A stretch of 64,000 nt of DNA from Leptasterias polaris (lineage: Eukaryota > Echinodermata > Asteroidea > Forcipulatida > Asteriidae), in assembly GCA_037783415.1 (NCBI GenBank), contig JAZGTN010000059.1:4030001-4094000 (forward strand). The letters run 5' to 3'. The translations under genes and the position numbers were made by a program. Positions 43,219-53,766 of this stretch are shown in pieces (position 1 is the stretch's first letter; the number at the start of each line of letters is the position of its first letter). The notes beneath the pieces are model-generated. The model ran no database searches, had not been told where the DNA came from, and worked only from the letters and a program-made list of their open reading frames with translations.

Positions 43219-46200
43219 ATGGGACTTGAAATTCTTGGTTTTATGGTTGATCCTTTTCTCGTAGTGGCATACATAACCGGTAAGTGATGAATTGCTCTGA
43301 CTTAACGTACGGTATTTTGTTTTTGCACTTTACTGGACTTGGATAAAAATGATTGTGATGGGAAAGCACTGACTCAGTGACTGTGCTTTATTCAATTGTC
43401 ATTGGTCCTTTCGTAGCTGCTTTATAAACCCCTTGTGGGCGTGGCAACCTTTATCCTGACACTTGAATTGAAAGGGCAAATTTTTACTACCAGTACACAT
43501 CATTTAAAAATCAATAGGCTCTAGTCTAAGAGTCTATTGAAAATATTGTCTGTGCATGTCCCAACAATTTTTACAAAAGTGACTTCTTTACATGCCCAGC
43601 TCCTGCATTTGTGATAATCGTAGGAAAGATGGTGGGTTTTGATTATCGCAACTACACATTTGACTTTTGAGTCCTTTAATAATACTTTAATACTTAATAG
43701 CTACATCATCATGTACCCATAACCCAGTAATTGATTTAGTTCTCTAACAATAGTTGGATTAATCGTAACCCACCATCCTCCCACGTAAACCCACCATCCT
43801 CCCGACGTCGGGAGGATGGTGGGTTACGATTATCGCAACTATAACATTTTATGCTCTTCTTAAGGGCGTGGCAACACCCTCGTCTTGATCTCAACGCTCA
43901 AAGTGTCCAATATTTAATATACCACACCATCCAAAATATCAACAAATGTCTACAGGTGCATTTTGCAAAATATTTTACATATAAGCAGCTTGACTTCTTT
44001 ACTTGCCCAGATATTGTCTAGGATTACTTGAGTTTTTTAGCTACCCAGTAATTGATTCATTTCCGTAACATCAATCTAAACTCTATTAAAGGGTGTGGCA
44101 ACTCCCCGACTTTATCCCGACGAGTGAAGGGTCCAACATTTACTACCAAATCATCCAAGTTATATTTTGAAAAAGGCCCCCCCCCCCCTGAAAACAAAAA
44201 TATTAAAATAACTCTATCACCTGACCCCCTCTATACATGTAGGTGGATTGGTCAGTCCTAGGATATCAAGGAATTGACTCCCTTTGTAGAAAGTTCTTTC
44301 CTCATAAATGATTTTGCCAAGTAAAATTTTTGTGAAATTCTTGTGAAAATTTGCGCCAAATTAGAGCCCTGATTGATGACTCCTTTTTTTTTCTTGTGTG
44401 CAGTTTCTGTGGTGATTTTGTGGTTGGTAAGAAAATACTGCGATGGGGGATGGTGTTACAGTAAGGCTCGCTTGGATGGCAAGACGGCTATCGTAACGGG
44501 AGCAAACACCGGCATTGGGAAGGAGACGGCAAGAGATTTTGCCAAGAGAGGTAAATTTGTAAAACTCGCCCCTAATGAGAGACGTAGCAATTAATAGGTT
44601 CTTATATAGCACACAAATGCTAAAGGACATCAAGGTGCTTCCCAACATTATTATTCCTGTTCATCACAGGCCAGAAATTCAATGAAGGCCATGGCCTACT
44701 ATGTATGTTGCCCTTGTCTTGGCCGTGGTGTCCCCTTTCAAAATTTTCTCGCAGACTATAAGATTTTTTTTCCCAATGGAAGTGCCCTTTGCAGAATGAA
44801 AACAGCCTTGCCTTCTCAAAGAGGAAATGCCAGGCCTGTCATCATGCATACTTTTAAAAACCCTTGTTCAAACTTTCTCAATGCTCTGGGGAACAGACAG
44901 CCCCACCACCAGCTTTCTCTTTTTCTATTGCTGCCCCAAGACTCTGGAATTATCCTTGAACTAAACTCAAGTAAAGTAGATTTTAGCATCGGGTGCTATT
45001 TAGTAACATGATAAAAAAGAAAGACTGCTCAAATTTCATTTTATGTCACAATTCTTTTAAAAGATTGATGTACAGTGTAGACACATTGTTTATTTGTAAT
45101 TTTGCATTGCTTGTAATTGTTATTGTTGTTTTCTTTGTCTCAGCGCCAAGCAGGGTGGATATGTGCGTGTTAAAAATCTTTATTCATTATTAGCTTATTG
45201 TGAGCACTTGTTATTTAACTCAACACCATCTCAGCCTAGGCAGACTCCAACTTATACACCTGCAACTTATACACCTGGGTGAAGAGAAGCAATGTATTGT
45301 TATATGTCTTGCTCAAGGACTCATGCTCTCAACCCATGACAGTTTTAGTTAAGCCTGGTAGAATGGTTCCCCCTCTGTAGCAGACTAATAAGGCGAGCAT
45401 CTCAAAAGTCTGCCACATTCTAGGCAGGAAAGAATTTTCCCTAAGGCGTTTGCCCTTAACCCAGTGGACCGGCAAATGTTCCAATGGACTGCGATATTGT
45501 GCTGAACTACATTGTACAATTTCAGTTCTACATGTATACAAGAGATCACGGGTTGGAATTTTTCGACATTCCAACGGAACGTTTTGGCAGTCCAACACAC
45601 CAGTCCAGTTCATGTACAATGTACATCTGCTGGAATACTAAAACTGATTATACAAGAGCGTTTCTACCGCTTTGACTTTCGAGACACTCCCTAACACAGT
45701 CAATTTTTCCCCCCCCATTGTTCAAACCTCTCCTTTAGGTTCATACAACATACAATTTGATTGATGCCTCAAAATGATCACTACAATAAACTAATTCATG
45801 CCATGCTGTTCTGTCATTGTATTTTGTGTGTGTGTCTGAAAATTCCACTGTTGTGGCATTGTGATATTTTATCGGTTGATAGCCTCAAATAACACGCAGA
45901 TGTTAGGTTTGTTTGTGTCAAATCATTATGGAATGTATTTTTCTTTTATATGTTTTCGTTTTTATCTATGCTTACTAGGCCTACTAATCGTTAATTCAGT
46001 TTCAATGGTTGTAGGCCTACATGTATAATTATTTTAAATGCTTAAACCTTTAAAATAAATTATCACTTTATGCTTGTTCGCTCAGGTGCAATTGATCTTC
46101 TGTAGGCCTATATGACAGAAAATTAAAGAATGTTTGAATATATAACTGTTATACCACTTTTGTACGTACACCTGGAGAGAGACTGTCATGCATTTGAATT

Positions 46201-48830
46201 GCATGACAACCATTTACATTGAACTCTGAACTTTGATTCATGCGCTAGATTGATCTTCTTTGAATGTCTGATTAATTCTTCTCACTTTGGCTACTGCAGG
46301 AGCTCGTGTTATTCTTGCCTGCCGAGATCTCACCAAAGCTGAGGCGGCAGTGACCGAGATCTGTAAAGACACCGGAAGCAACAATCTGGTTGTACGGAAG
46401 CTAGACTTGGCTTCCCTCGCTTCAATCAGAGAGTTTGCTGAGAAGATCAAGTCAGAGGAGTCCAGGCTGGATATTCTGGTCAACAATGCAGGTGGGTTGC
46501 TGTTCTGCAATGAAAAATAGGACCTACCTCAGGGTTGTATGATTGAATTGATTTGGGGTTTATTTTTATGCAATGATGGCAAGTCCTTTTGTGATCATGG
46601 AAAGTGTCATCTTGGAAAACCTCTGTGACTTAACCCTTGAGAAACCTCACATTTCTCTATAGTTGACGCCATGAGCCCATCAATTGCTGATTTTATTGAC
46701 TTTTAACATACGCTTTATATTCTTGAACACTCAAGCTTGGGCAGTCCCAACTATACTTTAAGCCTCATCATCATCAGCAGTCCAGCACTCTCCTGAAGAT
46801 GAGCAGAGTAAACATGGTATACTGTTTGAAACATCGAGACCACTACAGCTCTTTTCAGAGCCAACACTCCTCCCAAAAGAGATTTATACATTGTTGTACC
46901 TGCAAGTTTACTAGCTAGTTACTGTACTTCTTATTTTCCACACAGTGCAAAGCTTCAAATCGCTTATACTTTTTTGTTTCAAATTTTCATGATGTATGTT
47001 TTTTTCCTCTTGCAGGAATAATGATGTGCCCAGAGTGGAAGACGGAAGACGGATTTGAGATGCAGTTTGGCGTCAACCATCTCGGACACTTCCTCCTGAC
47101 CAACCTCCTCCTGGATCTTATCAAGTCCTCCGCCCCGTCCCGCATCGTCGGCGTCTCCTCACTTATGCACACAGTTGGAAAGATGCACTGGGATGACCTT
47201 ATGATGAGGTCATGTTACCATCCAGTATGGACGTATGCACAGAGTAAGCTTGCTAATATCCTCTTCACCAAGGAGCTCAGCAAACGCCTTGCAGGTAGGA
47301 AGTCATGGCTGTTCTTGTTCTCGTTACCCTTGTGGGATTATTTTCAGTCAAACATTTTTTTTTCTAGCCATTTATAATTTGCTTTGTCAATGAAACTCCA
47401 TTTGGATACCCGTATGAAGATATTTTCTCATTTTCAGATTTTAATGGCACATATTTTTGTATGGTCATGTTTCTGAAGCACAACATCCGGGAGTGAGATG
47501 AAAGGCCTCATGAGGATGCAGTAGATTCCGCATAATTTACGCGCAACCCACCACAAATAGCATGTTGACGTGACTACCGCCAAATGCGCACAGAAACCTG
47601 AATGCCAGTCAATAAGACCACTGTTACGTGTTGCTGGCCAGCCGAGCTACCACCCTGCCTATATCTGCGCTTACTTATTATTGCGTTAATCTGAAGTTCA
47701 AATACCGCTCTAGTAGATATTGTTTGTTCAACACCAAATTATTTAGAATTCACTCAGTCAGTGTTACAAGCTCAGGGGCCATGTCTTTACAAACTGAGGA
47801 GTGTGAAAAATATAAATGAAATGAGATGTACATAATGTGATTATTATTACTAATATTTAGTCCTTAGATTTAAAGAGGAACTGTCGTCATGATCGCAGCA
47901 GGCCTGTGGCTGTACATAGAATCATGCACTCTAACCCAGTTACTGCACGTGCATGCGCTAGCAGTCACATTATCACATTATGATAAGTGTTAATGACAGT
48001 GGCCTTTGTGATATGACGGCCAGCGTGGTGACAGGTTTGCTATTATCATGGTGACAGTCACCCGCTAAAGTTTGGACAACAGTTAAGATTAGAACGTGTT
48101 TTGATTTCTCACCCAGGAAGTGGAGTTACGGCCTACTCTCTACACCCTGGGAGTGTTAATACAGAGTTGCAACGATACATAAGTCGAGCTGTTGCGTTCC
48201 CGATGAACATCTTCTTTGCCCTCGTGATGTTTTCACCTGTCCGCATGCTTGCTTGGAAGTCACCAGTGCAAGGTGCACAAACGAGCATTTACTGTTCAGT
48301 TACTGAGGAACTCAAAGATGTCACCGGGATGTATTACAGGTATGTACATTGTACCTGGGGCTGCCAATTTTTCCGGCTGGTAGACCCTCCTTAGATGACG
48401 TCACTATTTTATCGCTCGCTATGCTGTGGTGTACACATGCGCATGTCATCATGCATGTACACGTAAGAACTGCTCAAACATGTGCTATGAGACTCGACAC
48501 TAGAAGGCAGTACACATGCATCATACGTCTGAGTAGTACACCAGCATGGCAGACCTCGCGCATTGCTATAGAGCTGTGATGTCAGTTAGAAGGATCTTAT
48601 AGACCTTATGCACAGGACGTCATTCTGTATGTCCTTACAGATTTTGATTACTTTGGACCATCCTGTAGTACACCTTGGAGTTTTCAGGTGATGAATTTGT
48701 ACGTTTGTTTTTCCTTAACAGCGACTGTGCTGAAGTGAAGCCAAGTGGTCTGGCCTCAGACGAGGAGTCAGCAAAACGACTGTGGGAACTCAGTGCAGAG
48801 TTGGTCGGCCTGGAGAAGAAAATGGAATAA
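43219..48830 (+). CDS. RDH11/12/13-like short-chain dehydrogenase, copy B (six exons, 336 aa)
   Basis: Exons are 43219-43279, 44404-44550, 46300-46491, 47016-47294, 48117-48339 and 48722-48830, intron phases 1,1,1,1,2, all GT/AG. An N-terminal hydrophobic anchor (about residues 5-29) precedes TGANTGIG (52-59) and ACRD after the second strand. Then come NNAG (131-134), NHLGHF (N154), VSS (181-182) and YAQSK with Y207/K211. [12 protein letters not shown] motif follows, and the C terminus is [17 protein letters not shown]. The full catalytic set is present, so the enzyme should be active as an NADP(H)-dependent retinaldehyde or lipid-aldehyde reductase anchored to a membrane; the substrate is inferred from the family. 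The residue before VSS is Gly (RIVGVSS), whereas copies A and C have Asn. The stop codon overlaps an AATAAA (48826-48831), also seen in copy C. It is the left member of a tandem pair with C. Confidence 0.94.
43760..43850. repeat. Hairpin in intron 1 of RDH copy B
   Basis: TCGTAACCCACCATCCTCCC is followed by a second ACCCACCATCCTCCC and then by the inverse GGGAGGATGGTGGGTTACGA. A related GATGGTGGGTTTTGATTAT lies at 43628. Copy C lacks it. Confidence 0.7.
44690..45200 (+). mobile_element. LINE 3' fragment in intron 2 of RDH copy B
   Basis: A broken frame reads [10 protein letters not shown] and the tail reads AGCAGGGTGGATATGTGCG, the same 3' end as the intact LINE at 49958-53766. A more degraded version of the fragment is at 56600-56960 in copy C, so this insertion predates the duplication. 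Confidence 0.7.
45230..45345 (-). mobile_element. SINE fragment
   Basis: ACACCTGGGTGAAGAGAAGC and GTCTTGCTCAAGGACTCATG match the body of the SINE at 59940-60292 in the same orientation. The head is eroded. Confidence 0.55.
47615..47825 (+). mobile_element. SINE in intron 4 of RDH copy B
   Basis: A degenerate tRNA-like head followed by CCGCTCTAGTAGATATTGTT and TTGTTCAACACC, then CTCAGGGGCCATGTCTTTAC. It is orthologous to 59710-59940 in copy C, where the B box GGTTCAAATCCCG is intact, so it was present before the duplication. Confidence 0.6.
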
Positions 48831-48981
48831 AAAAACCAGACTCAAGTTGTAGACCCACACGGATTCAGCATGTTTTCTGTTGAGGGGGGTCTGGGAGATT
48901 GAAGGATAGCTTGAGGTCTTTGCATACTACATGTATATGACCGACGTCGGACTGAAAGCGCGATAACCAAGCTAACCCTAT

Positions 48982-49188
48982 AGACGATGTGACCTCTGTT
49001 TACATTCAAACCGCCCTCTGTTGACAAGTCTGTTGTCCAAGTTATGTTCCGCCGGGCAAAAAGACGCGTAGTCATGGTAATATTGCGTGTACTTTCTAGC
49101 TGGCTGTCAAGTACACAAAGGTTTTGCCCGGCGACATGCGCGCGCATCATGTTATGATTTTCAAATGACGTCAGAGGTCACATCGTCT
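48982..49188. mobile_element. 207-bp MITE in 3' flank of RDH copy B, AT target duplication
   Basis: Perfect 17-base inverted termini, AGACGATGTGACCTCTG at the left and its inverse at the right. Copy C has the empty site (ACCCTATTGAGTGTGG), so the element plus one AT was added in B after duplication. Confidence 0.85.
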
Positions 49189-49202
49189 ATTGAGTGTGGT
49201 TT

Positions 49203-49351
49203 CAATGGGAGACTTTGAAACGCTATTTGGCAGCAGACTTGCCAGGTAAATTTCAATTGCTTATATAGCTCTGAGCATGCGCACTTTACCATGAACAATG
49301 GATTCACCTGATAAGTCTGCTGCCACCTAGTGTCCCAAAAGTCCCCCATTG
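49203..49351. mobile_element. 149-bp MITE in 3' flank of RDH copy B
   Basis: Starts CAATGGGAGACTTTG and ends CAAAAGTCCCCCATTG. Further in, GGCAGCAGACTT and AAGTCTGCTGCC pair. It is absent from the matching place in copy C (near 62382), although the flanks there have diverged. Confidence 0.7.
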
Positions 49352-49957
49352 TGATATCAATATTAAATCTATTGGATTGCTACTTTTGTGAAGCTCAACA
49401 ATCAATGGGCTTTTAGATTGAAACTAATCAATGAGTTCCAATCCTTTGTCCTAAATGGTGGGGGTTTCAGGGGATTTACAGGACTCTCCCTGCTCTTAAG
49501 TTTTTTTTGTTTTGTTTTTTTACTAACAAAAATCTATTCAGCTGTGACGCCCCATGCCGAAATTCAGGCACTTCTTGAAAATAGTGAAATGGCATTAAAA
49601 GTGAAGACAACTGAAGCATCGGCCTTGATATCAATGTGATATGATGTCTTAAACATTCTATATGCTGCGACATACTTACCTTACATGTCGTAATTAGGTG
49701 TTATTTGAAAGCTCTTCTCATCTATTCGATGTGCGAATAAAACCAGTTTTGAATTTCCGCAGGAAGTGCTTGGTTTGGGTTTGGATGGTCACACAGATGA
49801 TCACATCATTCGTGACTATTATTTTTTGCAATTCATATCTTTAGTTTAGTTTATTTACTAATTTATTCTGGTTACTAATTGTATTAAATAATGGTGAATG
49901 GGTATTCTTAGGGAAATTTGTAATACCAAAATACATTATGCTGTGATTTTAGCCATC

Positions 49958-50145
49958 TTGTAGATGCGCGCCTGACAAGCTGCCACTCAAATCTGCTCTG
50001 TATTTGTTTGCTAATTTCTTTAGTTTTTTTGCTTATTTGTGTCCTCATTCTTATACCACTGAATTTATTACTACACCTGGAATCTACTGGACATTTTCTG
50101 TGCATCCTGGAGTCATCCGAGTTGTGAAATTAGTGATTTTCTGTT

Positions 50146-50179
<34 letters not shown>

Positions 50180-53100
50180 CACCGTCTCAGCTGGAAAGTT
50201 TGCTGTACAAAGCTAACACACACATTGGTGGTTGCATTGCTGTGCAGTAGGAACAATGGTGGTCTGTTTCCTGTTTATCTTCTCCCTGCTTGCCGGACCA
50301 TTGTGCTGCAATGACTCATCTGTGGTCGGCTTTGTTCAACCAACATCAACTTTGTATGGTGCATGCATTCTGCCAAAGACACAGCTAGGAATCATCAAGC
50401 ATCGAAAATATCTGAAATGCCCTATTTCCTACTACGACAACTCACCAGCCACTTTTCACTTGGAAATTGTGATTTTCGGTGACATTGCTGTAAATCCCGG
50501 TCCTGAAGTAGAAAATAACTTAAACTCAGCAGAAACTAGTCCTAACTCTGCGATTTCATACTCGCGTAATAAGCTTCTTAGTCTACGATATGCCCCATCC
50601 ATATGTGCTACAACCCTGCCTTCGTGTAGCTTTGCTTTACAGAACATTGGACTTTTTGTAAATCCCAGCAGTGTTTACCGGCCTACACATCGTGGTAAAA
50701 AAGCTGGCCGCCGTAGAACAGTCCATGATACCCCAAAACCTGAATTTATTCTTCCATCTGTTCAAGCAACAGTGACTCCTGCAAAATCTCAACTCAGCCT
50801 TTGTGTTCTGAACACACAGTCCATTTGCAACAAGTATGATGATTTTGTTGATTTTGTTCTGCACAAAAATCTGGATCTTGTCGCTGTTTCAGAAACATGG
50901 CTGAGACCAGGTGACGACTTAACATGCCGTCAGTGTACCCCTGCTGGCTACTATTTTCATCACATCCCTAGACCTGTAAAGACTGGTGGAGGAGTTGCAA
51001 TACTGTACAGATCCACTTTATCTGTCTCTGTGAAAAGTAATGACGTCCAATACACAACCTTTGAATCTCTTCATGCTGAGATTTCTGGAAACTCTAAATC
51101 TGTTCGCCTTGTCATTGTGTACAGACCAGAAAGAGATTCCAACGGCCGACATGTGACTTTCTCAAGTTTTCTAAGAGAATTTGAGAATTTGATTTTGGAA
51201 TATCTCCTTCATCCATCTGACATCATCATCACTGGTGACTTTAACATTCATGTTGATGACATCCATAACACCAATGCAAACCAATTTAAGCTTTTGCTTC
51301 TGGCTTTTGGTCTCACCCAGCATGTCATGGAGCCGACTCATCGTCTTGGCCATTGCCTGGACCTTGTCATAACTCGTGATATCACCCCACCTATTGTCTC
51401 AAACATTGTCACTCTACCTGGGTTATCAGACCATTATGCAGTTATGTGTAACTTGAGCCTGTGCAAGCCCAAAGTCCCAACCATCACTGTAAAGAGCCGA
51501 CAGTGGAAAAAAGTAAATTTTCCTGAAGTGTTCCAAGACATAGGAACTCACTTAGAAAAGCTAAAACTTGATCATGATTGCTTGGATTCCTATGTTAGCC
51601 AATACGAAAGTACTGTCCGTGACATCTTGGATAAACACGCACCTTGGAAAACAAGATCAGTCAAGGTCCGAACTGAAGTCTCCTGGTTCAATGCTGATAT
51701 TCGAACCGCGAGAAAGATTTGTCGTCAACTTGAGCGGAAATGGCGGAAAAACGGCAAACTGGAATCACAACGACGGGAATACCGCAACCAATGTACTGTG
51801 GTAAGGAAATTGATCAACCAGGCAAAGATTACACATTACTCATCCCAAGTGCATGAATCCTCAGGAGATCAAAAGAAGCTCTTCAAGATAATTGATAAGC
51901 TGTTGCTCAAACCCAAAACCCCTGTCCTCCCATCAACCAACAATGATCAGGAACTGGCAAATGAATTACAAAAATTCTTTGTCACCAAGATTTCAGACAT
52001 CCGCTCATCATTTTCATCAGTCCCTTATGACGTGCTGCAGACAATGCCAGATCTTCAACCAGAGTGTAGACTGTCTGTGTTTGAGCCTGCCACTGTTACT
52101 GAGATTAAAAGAAGTATCATGAAATCTCCTTCAAAATCCTGTGAGCTGGATCCAGTGTCGACATCCATGATAAAACAAAACATTGATGTATTTGCTCCGT
52201 ACATCACTAATCTTGTTAATGAATCTCTTAGCTCTGGTTGTTTCCCCGATAGCCTAAAAGTTTCCTACATCAGGCCGCTCATCAAGAAACCAAACCTGGA
52301 CAAGGAGGTATTCAAAAACTACAGACCGGTTGCGAACTTAAAATATCTTGGAAAAGTCATCGAACGAGTAGTTTCATCACGCATTAGCGATCACATTCAT
52401 GCTTTCAACCTGTCCGACATGTTCCAGTCGGCATACAAGCCTTTCCATGGGACAGAAGCTGCACTAGTCCGTGTGAGCAACGATATTCTTACAGCAATGG
52501 ACAATGGCAACCTTACAGCACTAGTCCTGTTAGACTTGAGTGCTGCCTTTGACACTGTTGATCACAACATCCTTCTCTCTCGGCTCCAGAATCATCTTGG
52601 CATCCAGGACACAGCCCTGGCATGGTGCAAATCCTATCTATTCAATAGAACTCAGCATGTGTGTATCGGCAATGTGGTATCGGACCCTGTTGTCCTAAAT
52701 TACTCTGTGCCACAGGGGTCGGTACTGGGCCCACAGTGGTTTACACTGTACACTTTACCGATTCGTGACATCATCCTGAAATTTAACCTGAATTACCATG
52801 TGTACGCAGACGACACTCAGCTATACATCACGTTTAAATCTACTCAAGAAAATGCCAATACCTCTATTGAAAGACTTGAGAATTGCATCCAAGAGATTCG
52901 ACGTTGGACCCAACAGAACTTCCTGAAGTTGAATGATGATAAAACAGAGTTCATTCTTTTTGGGTCTCGTCAACAATTAACAAAGGTTTCAGTGCCATAC
53001 ATTTCCATTGGTAATGCTCGGATAGCTCCCTCGTTGCAAGCTCGGAACTTGGGGGTTATTTTTGATTCATCAATGACACTTCAACCACACATCAACAACA

Positions 53101-53766
53101 TCATACGTGTGTCATCATTTCACATCAGGAATATTGGTAAGATACGCAAGTACTTGAACAAGAGTGCCACTGAAAAAGTCATTCATGCATTCGTAACTTC
53201 TCGTCTTGACAACGGCAATGCTCTTCTCTACAGTCTTCCTAACAACCAGATTTCCCGCCTTCAACGCCTCCAAAACACCGCAGCCCGCATCGTGACACTG
53301 TCTAAAAAGTCTTGTTCTATCACCCCCATTCTGAAACAACTTCACTGGCTCCCTGTCTCTCAACGTATCATCTTCAAGCTGATGCTCATTGTCCACAAAG
53401 CACTTAACGGCAAGGCTCCCCACTATATCTCTGAACTGCTTCAAGTTTACACTCCGTCAAGGAATCTTCGATCCAGTACCATGCTTCTCCTCAAGGAACC
53501 CAAGTCTCAACACTCCTGGGGTGACAGGTCTTTTTCTGTAGCTGCGCCACGCATCTGGAACTCTCTACCACATAATCTTAGATCTTGTCTTTGTACCACA
53601 AAATTTAAATCACTTCTCAAAACTTATCTAATGTCACAGGTTTTCAAGGAATAATTTAGTTGTTTCTGTTTTTCTTTTGTTTGTTTTTTTGGTTTACTGC
53701 GCCTTGAACACCCAGCAGGGTGGATATGTGCGCATAACAAGTCTTTATTATTATTATTTATTATTA
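49958..53766 (+). mobile_element. Full-length non-LTR retrotransposon (CR1/L2-like LINE)
   Basis: The 5' end lies near 49958, where similarity to the copy C flank stops (GCTGnGATTTTAGC). Flank similarity resumes near 53766 (GATTTnCCAAGATG). The 3' end is GCAGGGTGGATATGTGCGCA followed by a TTATTATT tail without a long poly(A), as in L2/CR1-type LINEs. A short 5' leader with a T run (50149-50179) precedes one long ORF. No separate ORF1 is visible. The exact target duplication could not be resolved. Confidence 0.9.
50253..53654 (+). CDS. LINE ORF: apurinic endonuclease and reverse transcriptase, with 2A-like leader
   Basis: Intact ORF of 1133 codons. The ATG at 50253 (ACAATGG context) is preferred; the frame opens after TAA at 50214. 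Residues about 1-18 form a hydrophobic, signal-peptide-like leader (MVVCFLFIFSLLAGPLCC). At 76-84 lies GDIAVNPGP, close to the 2A ribosome-skipping motif D-V/I-E-x-N-P-G-P but with Ala for Glu. The endonuclease domain follows (NTQSICNK with N188, SETW with E214, TGDFNIH at 327-333, SDH at 392-394). The reverse transcriptase then carries RPVANLKYLGKVIE, LDLSAAFDTVDH with D761, SVPQGSVLGP and YADD at 851-854. The C terminus has LQRLQNTAARI and FSVAAPRIWNSLPHNL. No frameshift or stop interrupts it, so it may be a recent, possibly competent insertion. It copies its own RNA into nicked chromosomal DNA. Confidence 0.95.
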   Translation, partial: TMVVCFLFIFSLLAGPLCCNDSSVVGFVQPTSTLYGACILPKTQLGIIKHRKYLKCPISYYDNSPATFHLEIVIFGDIAVNPGPEVENNLNSAETSPNSAISYSRNKLLSLRYAPSICATTLPSCSFALQNIGLFVNPSSVYRPTHRGKKAGRRRTVHDTPKPEFILPSVQATVTPAKSQLSLCVLNTQSICNKYDDFVDFVLHKNLDLVAVSETWLRPGDDLTCRQCTPAGYYFHHIPRPVKTGGGVAILYRSTLSVSVKSNDVQYTTFESLHAEISGNSKSVRLVIVYRPERDSNGRHVTFSSFLREFENLILEYLLHPSDIIITGDFNIHVDDIHNTNANQFKLLLLAFGLTQHVMEPTHRLGHCLDLVITRDITPPIVSNIVTLPGLSDHYAVMCNLSLCKPKVPTITVKSRQWKKVNFPEVFQDIGTHLEKLKLDHDCLDSYVSQYESTVRDILDKHAPWKTRSVKVRTEVSWFNADIRTARKICRQLERKWRKNGKLESQRREYRNQCTVVRKLINQAKITHYSSQVHESSGDQKKLFKIIDKLLLKPKTPVLPSTNNDQELANELQKFFVTKISDIRSSFSSVPYDVLQTMPDLQPECRLSVFEPATVTEIKRSIMKSPSKSCELDPVSTSMIKQNIDVFAPYITNLVNESLSSGCFPDSLKVSYIRPLIKKPNLDKEVFKNYRPVANLKYLGKVIERVVSSRISDHIHAFNLSDMFQSAYKPFHGTEAALVRVSNDILTAMDNGNLTALVLLDLSAAFDTVDHNILLSRLQNHLGIQDTALAWCKSYLFNRTQHVCIGNVVSDPVVLNYSVPQGSVLGPQWFTLYTLPIRDIILKFNLNYHVYADDTQLYITFKSTQENANTSIERLENCIQEIRRWTQQNFLKLNDDKTEFILFGSRQQLTKVSVPYISIGNARIAPSLQARNLGVIFDSSMTLQPHINNIIRVSSFHIRNIGKIRKYLNKSATEKVIHAFVTSRLDNGNALLYSLPNNQISRLQRLQNTAARIVTLSKKSCSITPILKQLHWLPVSQRIIFKLMLIVHKALNGKAPHYISELLQVYTPSRNLRSSTMLLLKEPKSQHSWGDRSFSVAAPRIWNSLPHNLRSCLCTTKFKSLLKTYLMSQVFKE

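Noticed and set aside
50004..50216. 70-codon ORF just upstream of the LINE ORF as a LINE ORF1
   Set aside because: It is dominated by a phenylalanine run from a poly(T) tract and has no RRM or coiled-coil character.
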